A DNA stretch of 64,000 bases from Pteria penguin (taxonomy: Eukaryota > Mollusca > Bivalvia > Pterioida > Pteriidae), in assembly GCA_035048485.1 (NCBI GenBank), contig CM068582.1, positions 20,691,655 to 20,755,654 of the forward strand. Reading direction: 5' to 3'. Made by a program: the position numbers and the translations under genes. Under the pieces are notes generated by a model. The model did no database searches, was not told the DNA's origin, and saw only the letters and a program-made list of their open reading frames with translations. This document shows positions 33,485-46,548 of the stretch, piece by piece (within the stretch, counting starts at the first letter, position 1; each line of letters starts with the position of its first letter).

Positions 33485-34060
33485 CTGTAAATATGCATAT
33501 GTTATTGATTTTATTTATGTCTGATTTCGGTATCAATAGAAAGAAAAATGTCTAAAGTATAAGAATATGACTGACACTTTCCGAAATTTTTATCTTACCC
33601 TTGAAATTTTACGATTGAAAGTTTTATTTTCTTCTTTTAACCTTGATGCCGGAAATAAACTGCAAAGTGTCCTTAATCACGGGCTTCAGTAAATATTAAA
33701 TTTTCACTGAATATTAAAATTATAGCTGTGTGGCGTCAGTAACATATGCATATTTAGGCCTAAAAATAGCTGTATTGGGAATTCCCAGTGTTGCGCGATA
33801 CGAAATTCGTACGTATATCGAGCTCCGCATATGCTTTTAAGTACAGAATCAATCGGCATATCCACTAAAAAATGTTTAGCATAAAATACATCATTTATGG
33901 ATACATTTTTTTATATGCCCATTATGAATACATTTTATTGTCAATAAGCAGACACTGTAATGAGCATCTTTTTCTGTTGGAATACAAAACGGCGGACGTC
34001 ATAGACAAACACCGGCATCTCTAACCGTAGTCACTCACCTTAGATGAGGTGCCTCTGTAT
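33485..34060. other. AT-rich non-coding stretch
   Basis: May contain upstream sequence of the minus-strand gene remnant; no further exon could be supported. Confidence 0.35.
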
Positions 34061-34520
34061 CTCTGTGTACTACGCTTCATCAGATCAGCCCCTTGTAATT
34101 TCCCACATATCTTAAGATATTTCTTTTTGTTGTTGTTGTTGTAAATATGTTTTTGAATGAACTGTAGTTACTTATCTCTGATAATGTGCCTCTCTATCTA
34201 TGTGTACTAAAATTCAGCATAGCGGGTTCAGTGTATACTAGTATTATCGTTTCCATTTATTTTCCTCTGTTTCTGTTCCATACTGCGCTTTCAATTAACT
34301 GTATTCACTCACCTAAGATGAGGTTCCTCTGTGTCTCACCTCAGATGAGGTGCCTCTCTATCTATGTGTACTACTGTTTACTATAGCGTCTTAGTGTATA
34401 CAATTGTTTACCTTAATTTTCTTCTGTTTGTTTTCCATAAAATCTTTCCAATGAACTGTAGTCATCAAGTTCACCTCAAATGAGGTGCCTCTCTATATAG
34501 TTGTACCACAGTTCAGCACA
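34061..34520. repeat. diverged tandem repeat with ctcacct...gatgaggtgcctct boxes
   Basis: The box gatgaggtgcctctctatct with variants occurs at about 34043, 34317, 34347 and 34483 and as a diverged form at 34180, each followed by tgtgtactac and a T-rich segment. Unit length varies around 130-170 bases. Confidence 0.65.
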
Positions 34521-34679
34521 TTGTATACTGTATGTATATTGTAGACTTTCGTTTATCTTGATTTTCTTTAGTGTGTGCTCCAATATATTAGTTTATTTAA
34601 CTGTAATCTTTCACATCTCACATATCTTAATATGTTTCTGTTTATGTTGATTAGCACGCTTTCGAATTGACTCGGTTTG

Positions 34680-35310
34680 TAGGTGTTGTGTGAACTTTGA
34701 TTTGCCTCTGTATGTGTGAGTTAAGGTGTGCCTCTGTATGTGTAGGCTGTCACTTGCCTATGTATGAGTGGGCAATGAGTTGTCCATGTATGTGTAGTCT
34801 ATGAAGTGCCTATTTATGAGTGGTCTATGAAGTGTCTATGCCTGTGTGGGCTATAATGTGCTTTTCTATGTGTGGGCTATGGAGCACCTCTATGCGTGTG
34901 AGCACTTTGAGTTGCCTATGTATCTATCGGCTATGATGTACCTCTGTATGTGTGGACTATATTATGCTTTTTGTATATTTTGGCTATGATGTACCTCTGC
35001 TTGTGTGGGCTATGATGTGTCTATGTATGTGTTGACTATGATGTGCTTTTGTAGATGTTGGTTATAATATGCCTCTGTATCTATGGATTATGATGTACCT
35101 CTGTATGTGTAGGCTATGATGTTCCTTTTATGTGTGGGCTATGATGTGCCTTTGTATGTGTGGACTATGATGTGCCTTTGTAGATATCGGCTATTATGTG
35201 CCTCTGTATCTATGGGTTATGGTGTACCTTTGTATGTGTGGGTTATGATGTACCTTTGTATGTGTGGGCTATGATGTACCTCTGTGGGCTATAAGGTATC
35301 TCTGGCTCAG
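34680..35310. repeat. diverged minisatellite, unit about 25 bp
   Basis: More than twenty units of the type tgtgggctatgatgtgcctc tgtatg with many substitutions. Frames through it are broken. Confidence 0.8.
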
Positions 35311-35967
35311 TATGTGTGGGCTAGTGCGCTATCCTTGGTCACTATCCTTCCACACCACTGATTATCTATTTCTTATTACTCAAGATGAATTATTTTTGTG
35401 TCTTTACGAACTAGGTTTAAGCACTGCTACTTCATATACCTCTTCACTTCTAATGAGGTAACTATGTTTGCGTGGAGGTATGTGTTGCATTTTAATTCAT
35501 TTTAATCCCCTATAAGATAATGTCTTAGCGTGTCTGTGAAGAGTATCGTTGAACTCTTCATTGTAGTTTGGCCCCCTTCTGCTAATGAGTTGATCCTGTC
35601 CAATTGTGCCCACATACTGAATTTGACAGCACTGATAAAATACATAAGTTGGTACACGGTAACAGGTAAATATTATCGTAAAAGAAAATTCATTTTTGAT
35701 AAGGGATGGAGAGGGCATACCTGTTATGAAAAGAGGGTTAGTGTGTTATAGGATTGCAGAATGAATACTTTCATGTCTGGTTTTTTATATCTTTTTTTTT
35801 TTCTTTTTCTCCTTTTTATTCTTTTTTTTTCCATTTTCTTTTTTTTTAAAGAAACATATATTGAGATGTCATACGTCAACCTGGTGTGTCTGATGACACA
35901 GAGGCAATATTTATTTAATAATTATTTAATGCTTTCTATTGTCTTCATGTTTCAATAAAATGTGTTA
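35311..35967. other. non-coding stretch with T-rich tracts
   Basis: A minus-strand frame at 35718-35497 contains CCQIQYVG, which recalls a GIY-YIG endonuclease, but the rest does not fit. T-rich tracts lie at 35790-35850. Confidence 0.35.
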
Positions 35968-36930
35968 GCTCACCTAAGCCAAAGGCTTTAGTGAACTATA
36001 GTAATAGCGCGTCGTCCGTAGTGGTAAACTTATATAATTTTCGACTTCTCCTCCTGATTTTGATCAAACTTTGTATACGCATGTACTTGTAGTACTAGTG
36101 GACCTCTGCAACGTTTGTGGTTTTCAATTTAGATCTGTCAACAAGCAGTGCCACCATACATAAAAGTATGCCAAAGAGGGTACCCTATTTTCAAAATGTT
36201 CTTTAGAAGGAATGAATGGATTATAAATCTAATGGTATCTGGGATTTCTAGATAGATGTAAGATTCAAGTTTGTTCTTTTCCTTCAAATTGGAAAAGAAT
36301 TTTTGACGTCTTTTGGACTATTTTCACCTATTTCCGAGAAATTTCCTAGAGTTTCTCCGTGAAGGTTGCTTATAATACATTGATTTTATGTATTTTAACT
36401 TATTTTATTGTAATAAATGATATCGGAAAGGAATGGAATACAGAACCTATTTCTGTGATTTTTTTTTTCGATTTTTAAAAGATTAAAAAAGGGAAGTTGA
36501 TATACTTATTTTGTAAAAATATGCTTTGATGGATTCTTGTAAAGAAGTTATTATTATAGAAAGATTCTGATGAAAATTAGTTGGTAAGAAGTACTCAATG
36601 TCCCCAACAAACGTCGCTGTATTTGGACAGATCTATCAAGGAAGGATTCAGGGCGCAGCAACAAAAATCCAAGAGGGTTCCCTTTACAAATGTATCAGGG
36701 TGATCTAGAAGCGTGTTCTAATATGGTTCTATATTCTATTTTTTTTTTTTTTTTGTCATTTTCGCATATTTTCAGATAATTTCTTAGATTTTTCTAGTAG
36801 GTTGCTTGTAATGTGTACTTTAGCCAATTTCATTGTGATAAATGTAACTGGAAAAAAGTTGACTACAGAGGAAATTTCTTGGTTTTAATACATTTTTAAA
36901 GGTTCATAAGAGCAACGCCTAGCATGGCAT
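35968..36930. repeat. dispersed repeat starting with an imperfect hairpin, internally duplicated
   Basis: Begins with ctcacctaagccaaaggctt tagtgaac, an imperfect hairpin followed by tagtaatagcgcgtcgtccg, a start common to a repeat class in marine invertebrate genomes. The segment 36160-36480 is repeated with divergence at 36615-36900 (shared boxes: ccaaagagggtaccct and ccaagagggttccct; gaaggttgcttataat and gtaggttgcttgtaat). Confidence 0.6.
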
Positions 36931-37399
36931 AATACGCCCGTCGCTTACTTTGGACGGGATCAACTCGAACGTATGGTTTTATTAGCCCCAAACTTGGGTC
37001 TTTTTGGTAATATTTTCATAAAATATTGAAATGCAAAAACAGAGAAATTATTGAATTCTGTTAAAGCAGTGAAATATAACCCCACATATTCGTGAAAGTT
37101 TTCTCGAGACTTTACTTTTGCGAGATTGTTGCTGTTCCATGAACATTCAATGAAGTTAACTCAAATAATCATATTAAACAATGCAAAAAATACATTGAAA
37201 TACAAACGCCTCCAAGAGCAACAAAGCTGCTTTATGCATAAACGTGTTATCCAAGGTCACATAGCTAAGTGTCACTTGAAAGTGTTATTAGATGAATATG
37301 CAAACCAAATATGAAGTCTGTTTTTATACCTTTTTTCCTGATGTTATGTGGCCGTGACACTCTCTACACAGTGTTTGTATCTATACAGTGCTGAGTTAT
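36931..37399. other. AT-rich non-coding stretch
   Basis: No gene or element that I can support. Confidence 0.4.
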
Positions 37400-37530
37400 A
37401 TTGTTTCGTCTGTATGTCAGGGCATTCACATGTCGGGTGTGGCTAGCCAAACAGGAGACGGTCACTCCTCCCGGGCACCTGGTCCAACCGCTGAATTTTC
37501 AGGGGTCCGTGAATGTCCACCTTTGTGCAT
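37400..37530 (+). repeat. isolated 3' tail of a Penelope-like reverse-transcriptase element
   Basis: Contains gacggtcactcctcccgggc acctggtccaaccgct and caggggtccgtgaatgtcc, similar to the tail downstream of 28448. The reverse transcriptase itself is absent, as expected for a 5'-truncated copy. Confidence 0.5.
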
Positions 37531-37647
37531 CGTTCTTAGTGCCATAGTCATGAGACACCAGTTACTTTCGTATTTTTTTATGATTCAACAGTCATACATT
37601 GTGTATCATTTTAAAAAGTACTCAAACTCCAAGACAACGACATAAGG

Positions 37648-37812
37648 TTGATTGATTGGTGTTTTACTTCGCTTTCAACAATATTTCAGTTATATCGCGA
37701 CATGGAAGCAGGAGGTTACCAACCTCTTAAACATAGTGGCGCAACCCGGGAATCGAACCCGGATCGTCGGCGCCGCAAGCCAAGCGCTTAACCACTACAC
37801 CACGCCTGCCCC
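37648..37812 (-). repeat. tRNA-derived SINE (ACGTAAAAC-tail family)
   Basis: On the minus strand: head gggcaggcgtggtgtagtgg with box A, box B GGTTCGATTCC, body ggttggtaacctcctgcttc, tail with atattgttgaaagcgaagta and a (CAAT)n end. Full-length by comparison with the copy at 44526-44697. Confidence 0.9.
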
Positions 37813-38640
37813 TATATTATCGGAAGAAAAACTGTCATATCGTTATTGATGCTGATGAGTTGAAAGTGAAGTAGAATTCTCACTATCTCTTTGACAAAGT
37901 CAGCTTTCAGAAAAAATAGCAATGTCTGAAGTTTGTATATTAAAGTCACATTTTACGTCTTAAAGATGACGATGGAATGATTGTGCATTAAGGTAAACTA
38001 TATTTAAACTGCCCTGATGTTTTGACACTGACTGCAATTTAATTTCTTCTTGATTGATAATTTGCAGACCATCAAGACTTTTCAAGAGGTTAACAGCAAC
38101 ATAATGGATGTGTTCAATTTTCTCCTTATGGTCATATCTGTTACAGCTGGGGCGTGTTCAATAGAGAGAGCGCCTTACTGCGCACCCGCTGCTGGAATTT
38201 TAACATTCTTGAACGAAAGAGAGCGCTCACGAATATAAAATTACTTTCTAATAATAATCATGATAAATGATAATAAATTTCAATACACAATTGATTAATT
38301 AAAAAAGAAAAAAGAGGAGTTACTGGCTCAGTTATGTGGCAGAAGTCACCATGGAGCTATACAATACATGAATATAAATAGTACACTAGCACATATAACA
38401 CATTACAAAAATATTTGATTGTAGTGCAATTACGATACCGACTTAGGACGGTCATTTAATTTGACAAAAGCCAAACAAATGGTATGGTTAACCGGTTTAC
38501 GGGCCCATCTTCCCACTCACCGTAACAGCAGAACAATCAAAGGACGTATAAAATAATAAATGATAAAATAAAATTAGCCGTCTTGAGAATCTTTGTGAAA
38601 CACGTTGGACGTTAAATCGCGAGCGCGCGCTAGCGCTACA
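37813..38640. other. AT-rich non-coding stretch
   Basis: No gene supported. Confidence 0.35.
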
Positions 38641-38652
38641 GTGAGTACCTTT

Positions 38653-38702
38653 GTTCAAAAATGTGCACTTGGCTGCACATCGGGTGCTCACGTTTTTGAA
38701 CG
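38653..38702. repeat. 13-bp inverted repeat (hairpin)
   Basis: GTTCAAAAATGTG and CACGTTTTTGAAC face each other with 23 bases between. One G-T pair breaks perfection. Role unknown. Confidence 0.6.
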
Positions 38703-38949
38703 TAGCTCAGATTCCATTGTATCGCCTTGTGATGATGTATTGTTTTTGCATGAGCTGGCCTTAAAGGAAATTGGAAACGCTGTATCTGTGTTTGACCTTT
38801 ATGTCCTGCAGCGAATAGTTTGACAATTGGAACTAATGGTGTCCAGTTTCTACTATTATTTCGGTTATACAAATGCTTAGATGAATTTCTTAATGCTCTT
38901 CCTATATTTCATGAGGGAGTGTACCCAAATGATACCATCTGGTTATGTT

Positions 38950-41900
38950 TCTCTAGTTGGTAATCCTAGTGTCTTTACTGTACAACGTGCCCCATTAATC
39001 AATCCGACCGAAGTACATGTATCAATATTTACTGTGATGTCATAAATGACTCCCTTGGCAAGTTCAATCATATCGGATAATTGCTTTATCTAAGCATTAT
39101 TTTTGAAGTTTTGTAGGATATTTTTGTTTTATTGAAGGACATGTTGAACAGACAATATGATCTTTGGCTACAACTAATGATTTTGAAGAATCAATTCTAA
39201 GAATCACATTACTGTTGAGTGCATTTACTCTATCATTTGTTGCATACAGTTGAACTGATTGTGGGGGATAATCAGTTTGTTTTGTTCCATTGAAAGTAGT
39301 CTTTTTGCAAAATATCTAAGTCCTCTTGTGATTGGTTATCTTCTATCAGTCTTTTTAAAATTCTGCAAAGCTTTTGTGATCTGCTTGACGCATTATTTGT
39401 GTAAGTTCCACCAAAGAGAACAATTCTGTCCATAGATTAGTCGCTAAAGGCAGATATCCATTTTTTGGAGAACTGAACATAAATGAATCCATGACAGGTT
39501 TCAATTGATACAAGTCTCTTACTGCTTTAATTGATACACTACCAAAGGGATTTGGTGACTGTTTTACCTCCATAAGCCGTTGATTTATACAGTTCATCAT
39601 TTTAAACCCTATCAGTGATATTTTATCTATGAATATTAAAGATACGCTACAAATCTCATTCCTTAAGGTGTTTAATGAACCTGACGAAAGTGGGATATGC
39701 TCAAACTTTTGGTTTGGAGGTACTTTCAGCCACTATGAATGGTAGTTCCCTTGATGTGGTATGCTGCTACCAGTTGGAGCAAGAAGCAATAATGTTCTAG
39801 AAGCAAAATTCTCTCCTTTTTTGTTGAGATATTTTAGTGCATCCTCATATAATGCTGTTGTTACGAGGCTCTCTCCGACACCAGCACCTTCACTTCAAAA
39901 TTTGTAGATTGGTTCAGATGATGTTTTTAAATGATGTACTGTGTCATACACAAATGAAATTTGTGTTTTGTTAAGTTTTTGCATATGTAAAATCATCATC
40001 TGACATTTCATTATAGGCAGGCAGATCATCCTCAACATTGGAAGTAGGTAGGCCTATATCTTGAATAATGTCATAATCCTCAATATCAGCATCTACATAT
40101 GTTTTTGTACTGTGTTATGACGATCCTCAGCATCTGCATGCTCTGTCTGAGGAGCAAGGTGGTCCCAGGTATCATCATTATCGTCATTAAAATGAGACGG
40201 GAGTCTTCATCAACAGCATCAGCAAAAGGTTAAAAACTTTCTCTTACTGTAGAAATTTCTTCTTTAAAAGTACACTATCTTTTATGAAAAGATTCAGTCT
40301 TTTCTTTTAACTGATTTTCATTTCTCCATGGATAATAAAGCATGATGAGTTCTCGGAAATAATATTCTGAATCAATGTCAGGATTGAAATGAACTGGACG
40401 CAAGATATTTCCCCTCTTTCGTTTTCTACTTTCTTGGTCTTTTTTTGGTATCTGTAATATCCATTTGCTCTTCTCTGTCTGAATTTACATTATCATCATC
40501 ATTGATAACTTCCACGAATTCTGGAAGGCAGTCTTCCGACAACGATGTTCCATACTTCTTGCTATCTTTATAGTCCTATCATATAAGTAAATTAATTCGG
40601 CTAAGCAGATGTTTTTTCATAGACACAGGACGTGCAGCATATCTTGTTAATTCAATTGAGCATTCAATATCATCATCATCTTCTTTCATTTTGAGATTTG
40701 TGCAAAGTTACCCTAGCAGATTTTGGAAATGTGTTTACAAACACTACTAGAGGTAGGCGTGATGTAGTGGTTAAGCGCTTGACTTACGGCGCCGACGATC
40801 CGGGTTCGATTCCCGGGTTGCGCCACTATGTTTAAGAGGTTGGTAACCTCCTGCTTCCATGTCGCGATATAACTGAAATATTGTTGACGTAAAACGCCAA
40901 TTAACCAACCAACTAACAAACAAAAACTACTTGTCTAGAAGCACGTTTCAACGGCAATTGGAGGCATATATTAGTACTTCTTGGGCACTTAATTTAACAG
41001 TGTTTAGAAACCGATTTCCAACAATTCTTTTTTGCTTCTTTAAGGCTAAATACCCCCGATTTAACTTCCTGTGATGCCTCTAGAAGAAGCTCACTCATTT
41101 CCTTTTGACTTTTCGTGACATATAATGCAACATAAGAAGCACATGTGTTTACATCTAGAACAAACTGAATATCAATGTTTGCTCGCCATGACAAGAGAAT
41201 GTACTGGTTATAACTATTTACCCTACATTCACATAATTTCCTTTTCAGTAAAAAAAAAACATGTTGGAGATCTGAGAGTTGATCTAATGACATTAAGATA
41301 TACTTCCTCTGATATTTTGATGGAATCCCGGAATTTGTCATATGTTACATCTTGATCATCTTCATGCTCACCAAGGAAAGTTGGTATTGATTTATATTTC
41401 CCTCGTAACTCTTCTTTATCTTTTTGTTTTGAAAATTCTGCATCAAGCGGGTATAGGATGTTGTTTTCTGTAACGGAGGATTTGAATATCCAAACCTACA
41501 TGCTTTTTATCGTTTCTTTTTACATGTATGACTTTTCTGTCAACTTAGTACTGTCTATGGTGGAATTGCATGTAATGAATTGATCAATAAATTCACAAAT
41601 TTCTTCATCAGAGTGTTTTCCAAATGTTGGGGCATCCATACACCATATCATCATGTGGATATGAGGTGAGCCCCTTTGCTGGAACTCTGCTCTATAGAAA
41701 AATCCTGAACCTCGGAAAGGGAATGACACTGGGATCTGATTGATTAGGCGACATTTCACATCCCATGTTAAATCTTCTAACTCCTGGTCTGTGTATTCCT
41801 TCTGATCAACAACCTTTCCAAGAATTCTAAGCAAGTTTGGTCATCTTGATTCAGCTTCAGACAGAGTTATAAAGAATGTTGCTGTCCAAATTATCTTATC

Positions 41901-43560
41901 ACTGCGAAGAGGTCCTTACTTACTTTTTCAAATTACGTGAGAGTGCCTCGGATATTTGCAAGAAATTTGTAGGCTTTATCTTGAAAGATCAATGCTTTTA
42001 TGGCTTCCCGTGTGACAGAGTTTGATCCTGTACTGTAACTCTTCTGAAAAGTAATTGTCCTTGATTGATGAGTGTTTTCATTTGAATCTTTTTTGTTTTG
42101 AAAAACAGATTTTCAATGTTACTTGCTGCTTTTCTGTCTGCATTCCATAATTCCATATGTGACTCTTACTGATCGCTCATCATTTTATGATCTCTTTTGT
42201 CCACTGAAAATGCCGGGAAATGCTAGTTCTTCGCAGTTAGCTTCAGCTTCAAGGAAAACACTTACTGGTGAGGCATCTTCTCCAGGAGCAAAGTTGTATA
42301 TATTGTCTCTCTCTCCTGCTCCAATGTAATCTAGTGCAGTAAGCATTGTCTCTGCTTCCCAAGACATTATCTCTCCTTCATCGAATTCGTCCCATTCAAC
42401 ATCACATTCTGTTAATGGGTCATTATTTTCTTTTTCATTAGATGCAGACGCTTTATCATTGTCCTCATCTTCTGAAGTACAGTCCTCAAGGATTTCCTCA
42501 CTCCAAATGTAACATATTGTTTATACAATGGAGCATACGTTAGATATTTTTGCACCAGAACGTACTAAATGTGGCCTTATGTTCAGGGAGTAAACATGAT
42601 GTTTATAGCACAGTCTACGTTTAGAGTAGCGTTAATTGTTCCTGTATTTGATTGGAGTCTTGGCAATTGAGATACAGTACTATCTACATCAGCTGGAGCA
42701 AGAACCATTTTTCCAAGAAGTTTTTATTTCTGTTTTCCTCGAAGTGCCTGATGTATTTACATTAATGGCAATCTTACAGCAAGCAGTGTTTGCTCAAGAG
42801 GATTTAATTCTTGTAAGGTGCATGACTGGGAATTCCATTTTGTTCATTTTAGACACTGGTGGAATTTTTCCTCTTCTCAAACAATTATAGCATGTTTTAC
42901 ACAACCAAATTTTCCCATGAATTCCTAAAGTCATAGGAAAAATTTTTAGCAGATCCTGAATTTTTTATCTGTTGAAGTTCTCATGTCTTTGGGAGAGCAA
43001 GAGCACTATGTTTAAACCACAGTTAGTTGCAGCTGGTGCAATTATATATAGGTCCTTCTGATTCCTTGGAGTGAAACGATTCAATGACATCATTTAATGT
43101 TTGTGGTATTCTCTCTTGCCTTTGCGTTGATTTATGTTGTCTCTCTCTCTCTTTCTTGTTCGAAATTCAACTTTTTGTGCTCTATGATTTGTATCTCTTT
43201 TTAGTTCAGCTGATCTGTATTCTTTGTCCATACGTCTATTTTTTCTAAGTTTTGTTTCTCTCTCTTCTTCTGCTGTTTTGAAGATACTGTCTTTTCTTGC
43301 TTTCACATGCCGCTCTGTATCTTTTTCTTGTTCTGCTGATCTGTATTCTTTGTCCATAATTTTATTTGTTCTAAGTTTTGTTTCCCTCTCTTTTTCTGCT
43401 GATCTGTAATCTTTGTCCATACGTTTATCTAGTCTAAGTCTTGTTTCTTTCTCTTTTTCTGAAAATTTGTAATCATTGTTGATTCGTTGCTTTCTTTTCC
43501 TTTTAACATCTCGTTCCCTGGCATGAAGGATAACTTCAATTGACATTTTAAGCTTTTCCT
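38950..43560 (-). pseudogene. Helitron Rep/helicase, multiply broken
   Basis: Read on the minus strand, the blocks follow Helitron order. First, at 43546-43094, a charged repeat region with units such as RMDKEYRSAEQEKDTERH. Next the Helitron-like N region with EELAFPGIFSGQKRS near 42185. Then the Rep part with ILGKVVDQKEYTDQELEDLT and EFQQRGSPHIHMMIW, which carries the HUH motif (HIH), and CASYVALYVTKSQKEMSELL near 41130. Last, a Pif1-like helicase with EGAGVGESLVTTALY near 39890, IFIDKISLIGFKMMNCI near 39610, GSVSIKAVRDLYQLKPVMDS and ELTQIMRQAD. The Walker A lysine is Glu and the Walker B DE is DK, and there are many stops. A SINE interrupts it at 40752-40916. The element is dead; its exact ends were not found. 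Confidence 0.85.
40752..40916 (+). repeat. tRNA-derived SINE inserted in the Helitron
   Basis: Head aggtaggcgtgatgtagtgg, box B GGTTCGATTCC, tail ttgacgtaaaacgccaatta and a (CCAA)n end. It separates the Rep and helicase parts of the Helitron. Confidence 0.9.
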
Positions 43561-44290
43561 TTGTTTTCTGAATGCATCTTCAGACATAATTTTCCTTTTT
43601 TCGAACTATGTTCTTTAGAATTTGTCTCAGAAATTCTTTTGCGTGAAACTTGAGTTTTCTGGCGGAACTGATCCTGTTGATCTAAGTAATTCTGTATCCA
43701 TTCTGTTGGATTTTGTCTTTTTAGCTAAAAATGATAAAACAACGAAATGTATATTAACCTACACGTTTTATATTAGCTTTTGTACTATGTTATAATTTTT
43801 CTATGCTTTTGTAGTTTACTTTAATTTTATTGGTTTTTAATTGAAATTTTGAAAAATGTATGACTCTGGAAAAATAACAATAGTAGACATGATAAGAATG
43901 TAGACATAGCATGCAAATGGTACCATTTGAAAGTTTATAGAGACAAATACAAGACAACATCATGATTTCTGAAGGTGAAGCTTATGCCTGAAGTGAAGAT
44001 GTTCCCTCAATGTTATGTTGTATACTAGAATCAGATCACAGATACATGTTGATGCACATGAATCTGAATTTTTACCGACGTCCTACAAAACATATTGATA
44101 TCTGGTTAAATTCAATATCGAAGAAGTACCAAACCGTAAATCATTCTCAAAGTTAAAGTAATACATAACAAGATATGAGGTGGAAAGTAAGTTGTCTGTT
44201 CAATTACGTTCAACTTTTTTTTAACATTTTTCCTGTGATGGACCGGGACATTCCTTTTGTGATGGACCAGGGAATTCCTCATGCGAATGA
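43561..44290. other. AT-rich stretch upstream of the Helitron
   Basis: No gene supported. It may contain the 5' end of the Helitron. Confidence 0.35.
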
Positions 44291-44850
44291 CCTGGTTGAG
44301 GGTCATCTGGTGTAGATGTGAGGAGACTTTCATCAGCTGTCTGTAAGACGCTTCTCTCATCTTCATAATCATTTTAGCTGTTCAACTTTCCTTTTGAGGT
44401 CAGCATTTTCTCTCTGCAGTTTTTGTTGGAAATGGAAAGGTTTTCATTTCTTGCAACTTTTGTCAAAGTTTTACATTTTTCCTCCATGACTTTCAACTTT
44501 CTACTCACTTTCTCTATTGAACCTAGGGGCAGGCGTGGTGTAGTGGTTAAGCGCTTGGCTTGCGTCGCCGACGATCCGGGTTCGATTCCCGGGTTGCACC
44601 ACTATGTTTCAGAGGTTGGTAACCTCCTGCTTCCATGTCACGATATAACTGAAATATTGTTGAAAACGATGTAAAACGCCAATTGACCAACAAGCAACTA
44701 TTGAACCTAAGGCAGCTTGTCAATCCTTTTTTGGGACATCATAAAAAGCCGCTTTAAGAACTGTGTCGACATCATTAACAGTCTCACTAACAACATCTTA
44801 CACTTCCTGTTTTGATTTCTTACATGTGGTAGCCGTGTGTTTTACTACAA
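44290..44850 (-). pseudogene. coiled-coil protein fragment of unknown family, broken by a SINE
   Basis: On the minus strand, coding-like blocks read ETVNDVDTVLKAAFYDVPKK, then (after the SINE) IEKVSRKLKVMEEKCKTLTK, LQRENADLKRKVEQLK in a shifted frame, and a Pro/Ser-rich part SLLTSTPDDPQPGHSHEEFP with GPSQKECPGPSQEK. Heptad-like spacing suggests a coiled coil. Stops and a frameshift break it. I do not recognise the family; it could be the end of another transposon gene. Confidence 0.45.
44526..44697 (+). repeat. tRNA-derived SINE with 12-bp target duplication
   Basis: A complete 172-base copy: head ggggcaggcgtggtgtagtg, box B GGTTCGATTCC, tail aacgatgtaaaacgccaatt gacc. CTATTGAACCTA flanks it at 44514-44525 and 44698-44709. 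It lies inside the broken coiled-coil frame. Confidence 0.95.
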
Positions 44851-45539
44851 ATAAAGTTTTAACATGAATGCATTTGCTACATGGTTTATACAATAGTACA
44901 GTATTACCTCCCAATACTAATATTACGGAACTTTTTAAGTGTTAATGTTATAAAGAACACAGTAGATTATTTCAGATATATAGTGTACTCTCTAAACAAA
45001 ACAAAAAAAAACTAATCTGAAAAAAAAAAGAATTATGAGTCTCATCACAAGATATTAGAATGATGATATAAGCATGATCTTTTAGACAAACCATTGCTGC
45101 GTGTTAAAATATGAAAAATGATTAAATGTAAATAGTGCAAACTACAAGGAATGCTGTTCATACTGAAGAAATGTTACATGACAGGATGATAAATGCATTA
45201 TACTGTTATATTAATATAATTATATATATAGAATACCACTATTATTCATGCATGGTTTGATTACAAAGTATTACAACAGAATAACTACGACTGCATTAGC
45301 AATGACTGTTACTAGTACCACCACGTAAATGATCCCCATCATACATTTTTACCCATAAATATATGAGTACAGATCATGCCAATTGATATCCAACACCAAT
45401 CCAATACTATTCCAAGACAACAAAGTCATTCAAAGTTATTGTTCTTCTTCTTTTAATAGAAGTTATGAAAATTTATTGTAAAGAGTCTATCAAATAATAC
45501 TGATATAATACTCTGATAAAGCACATTTTGTGAAGATCT
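44851..45539. other. AT-rich non-coding stretch
   Basis: No gene or clear element. Confidence 0.4.
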
Positions 45540-45860
45540 TGTAAAATTACAAATGCCCCCGCTGGCAGCTAAGGTAGTGAAATATAGTTGCCACAGAACT
45601 TTTGAAAATTCAAACAAGGTTCAGCCATATGCAATGCACATTTTCTAATTTCAAAGTCCCATAACTCCTGAAAAAATTCTGAGAAGAGTTGCCTTCCTTC
45701 ATGCACATCTACAATGCTGCCCTGCCTACATGTGAAGTTTGGTGAAATTCTGATGAACTGTTTGGGAGGAGTTGCGATGACAAGGTTTCAAAATGACTGA
45801 TTGACGGAATGACAGGGTGCAACACTATATGCCCCCGGGGCATAAAAACCGGAAGCCTAT
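45540..45860. repeat. dispersed repeat with GCCCCCGGGGC palindrome
   Basis: Starts near aatgcccccgctggcagcta and ends at tatgcccccggggcataaaa. No coding content. Confidence 0.4.
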
Positions 45861-46251
45861 ACATGCCACATGAAAGAAAAATGTTTTGGTACCTGGTGTT
45901 GTTGTGATGTAAGCAGGTATCTTGACAAAAAAATAAAATAATTGTTCCTGGAAAACATATCAATTTTGGAAATACATTTATACGGGATATTCAGCATATA
46001 AATAATGGTCGTCAAAAAAGAATATCAGTATTAAGTATGACTTTTTCGAATCATGACGACTTCAACAAAGTCAATATTTCGAGATTTTCGTACAAATGCG
46101 AGTATTATAAGTCGATTTCCAAGAGAAATTGACTTACGAAATCTTGAAATGGTATTTTTAAAACAATTACTTGACATAAAATTCTCGTTAGTAGCATGTT
46201 TATTGCAACATGTCAACAAAAATGATGTCAGTAATTCTTGATTTTCATGGA

Positions 46252-46548
46252 AATGCGACTTTATTACGACAATTTATTTTAAAATTGACATAAGGGAAAT
46301 CGCATAAATTTATCTTGTACGGAAACGTTTTGGTGTAGGTATCATGATGAAAATAAAATTGACTTGCCGAGATTAATAAAACTTGATGACGTAATGAAGT
46401 CGAAAAGTTGCCGTAAACTGTCCTTAAACGAGTTCTTTTGGGCTACTTGTCATCTATAAAACTCTTAGTTGATTTTCTTTAAGTCAAGATAAATTTATGC
46501 GAATTCCCTTATGTCAAATTTAAAATAAATCGTCGTAATAAAATCGCA
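46252..46548. mobile_element. foldback element with about 63-bp inverted ends
   Basis: The left arm gcgactttattacgacaatt through cataagggaaatcgcataaa matches the reverse complement of the right arm at 46484-46548 (tttatgcgaattcccttatg ... gtcgtaataaaatcgcatt). No coding capacity. Confidence 0.8.

Noticed and set aside
35497..35718. GIY-YIG endonuclease relic (CCQIQYVG) on the minus strand
   Set aside because: Only one short motif fits; the rest of the frame has no agreement with the domain.
43224..43409. Plus-strand frame rich in Leu/Ser/Phe
   Set aside because: Antisense shadow of the charged repeat region of the Helitron.
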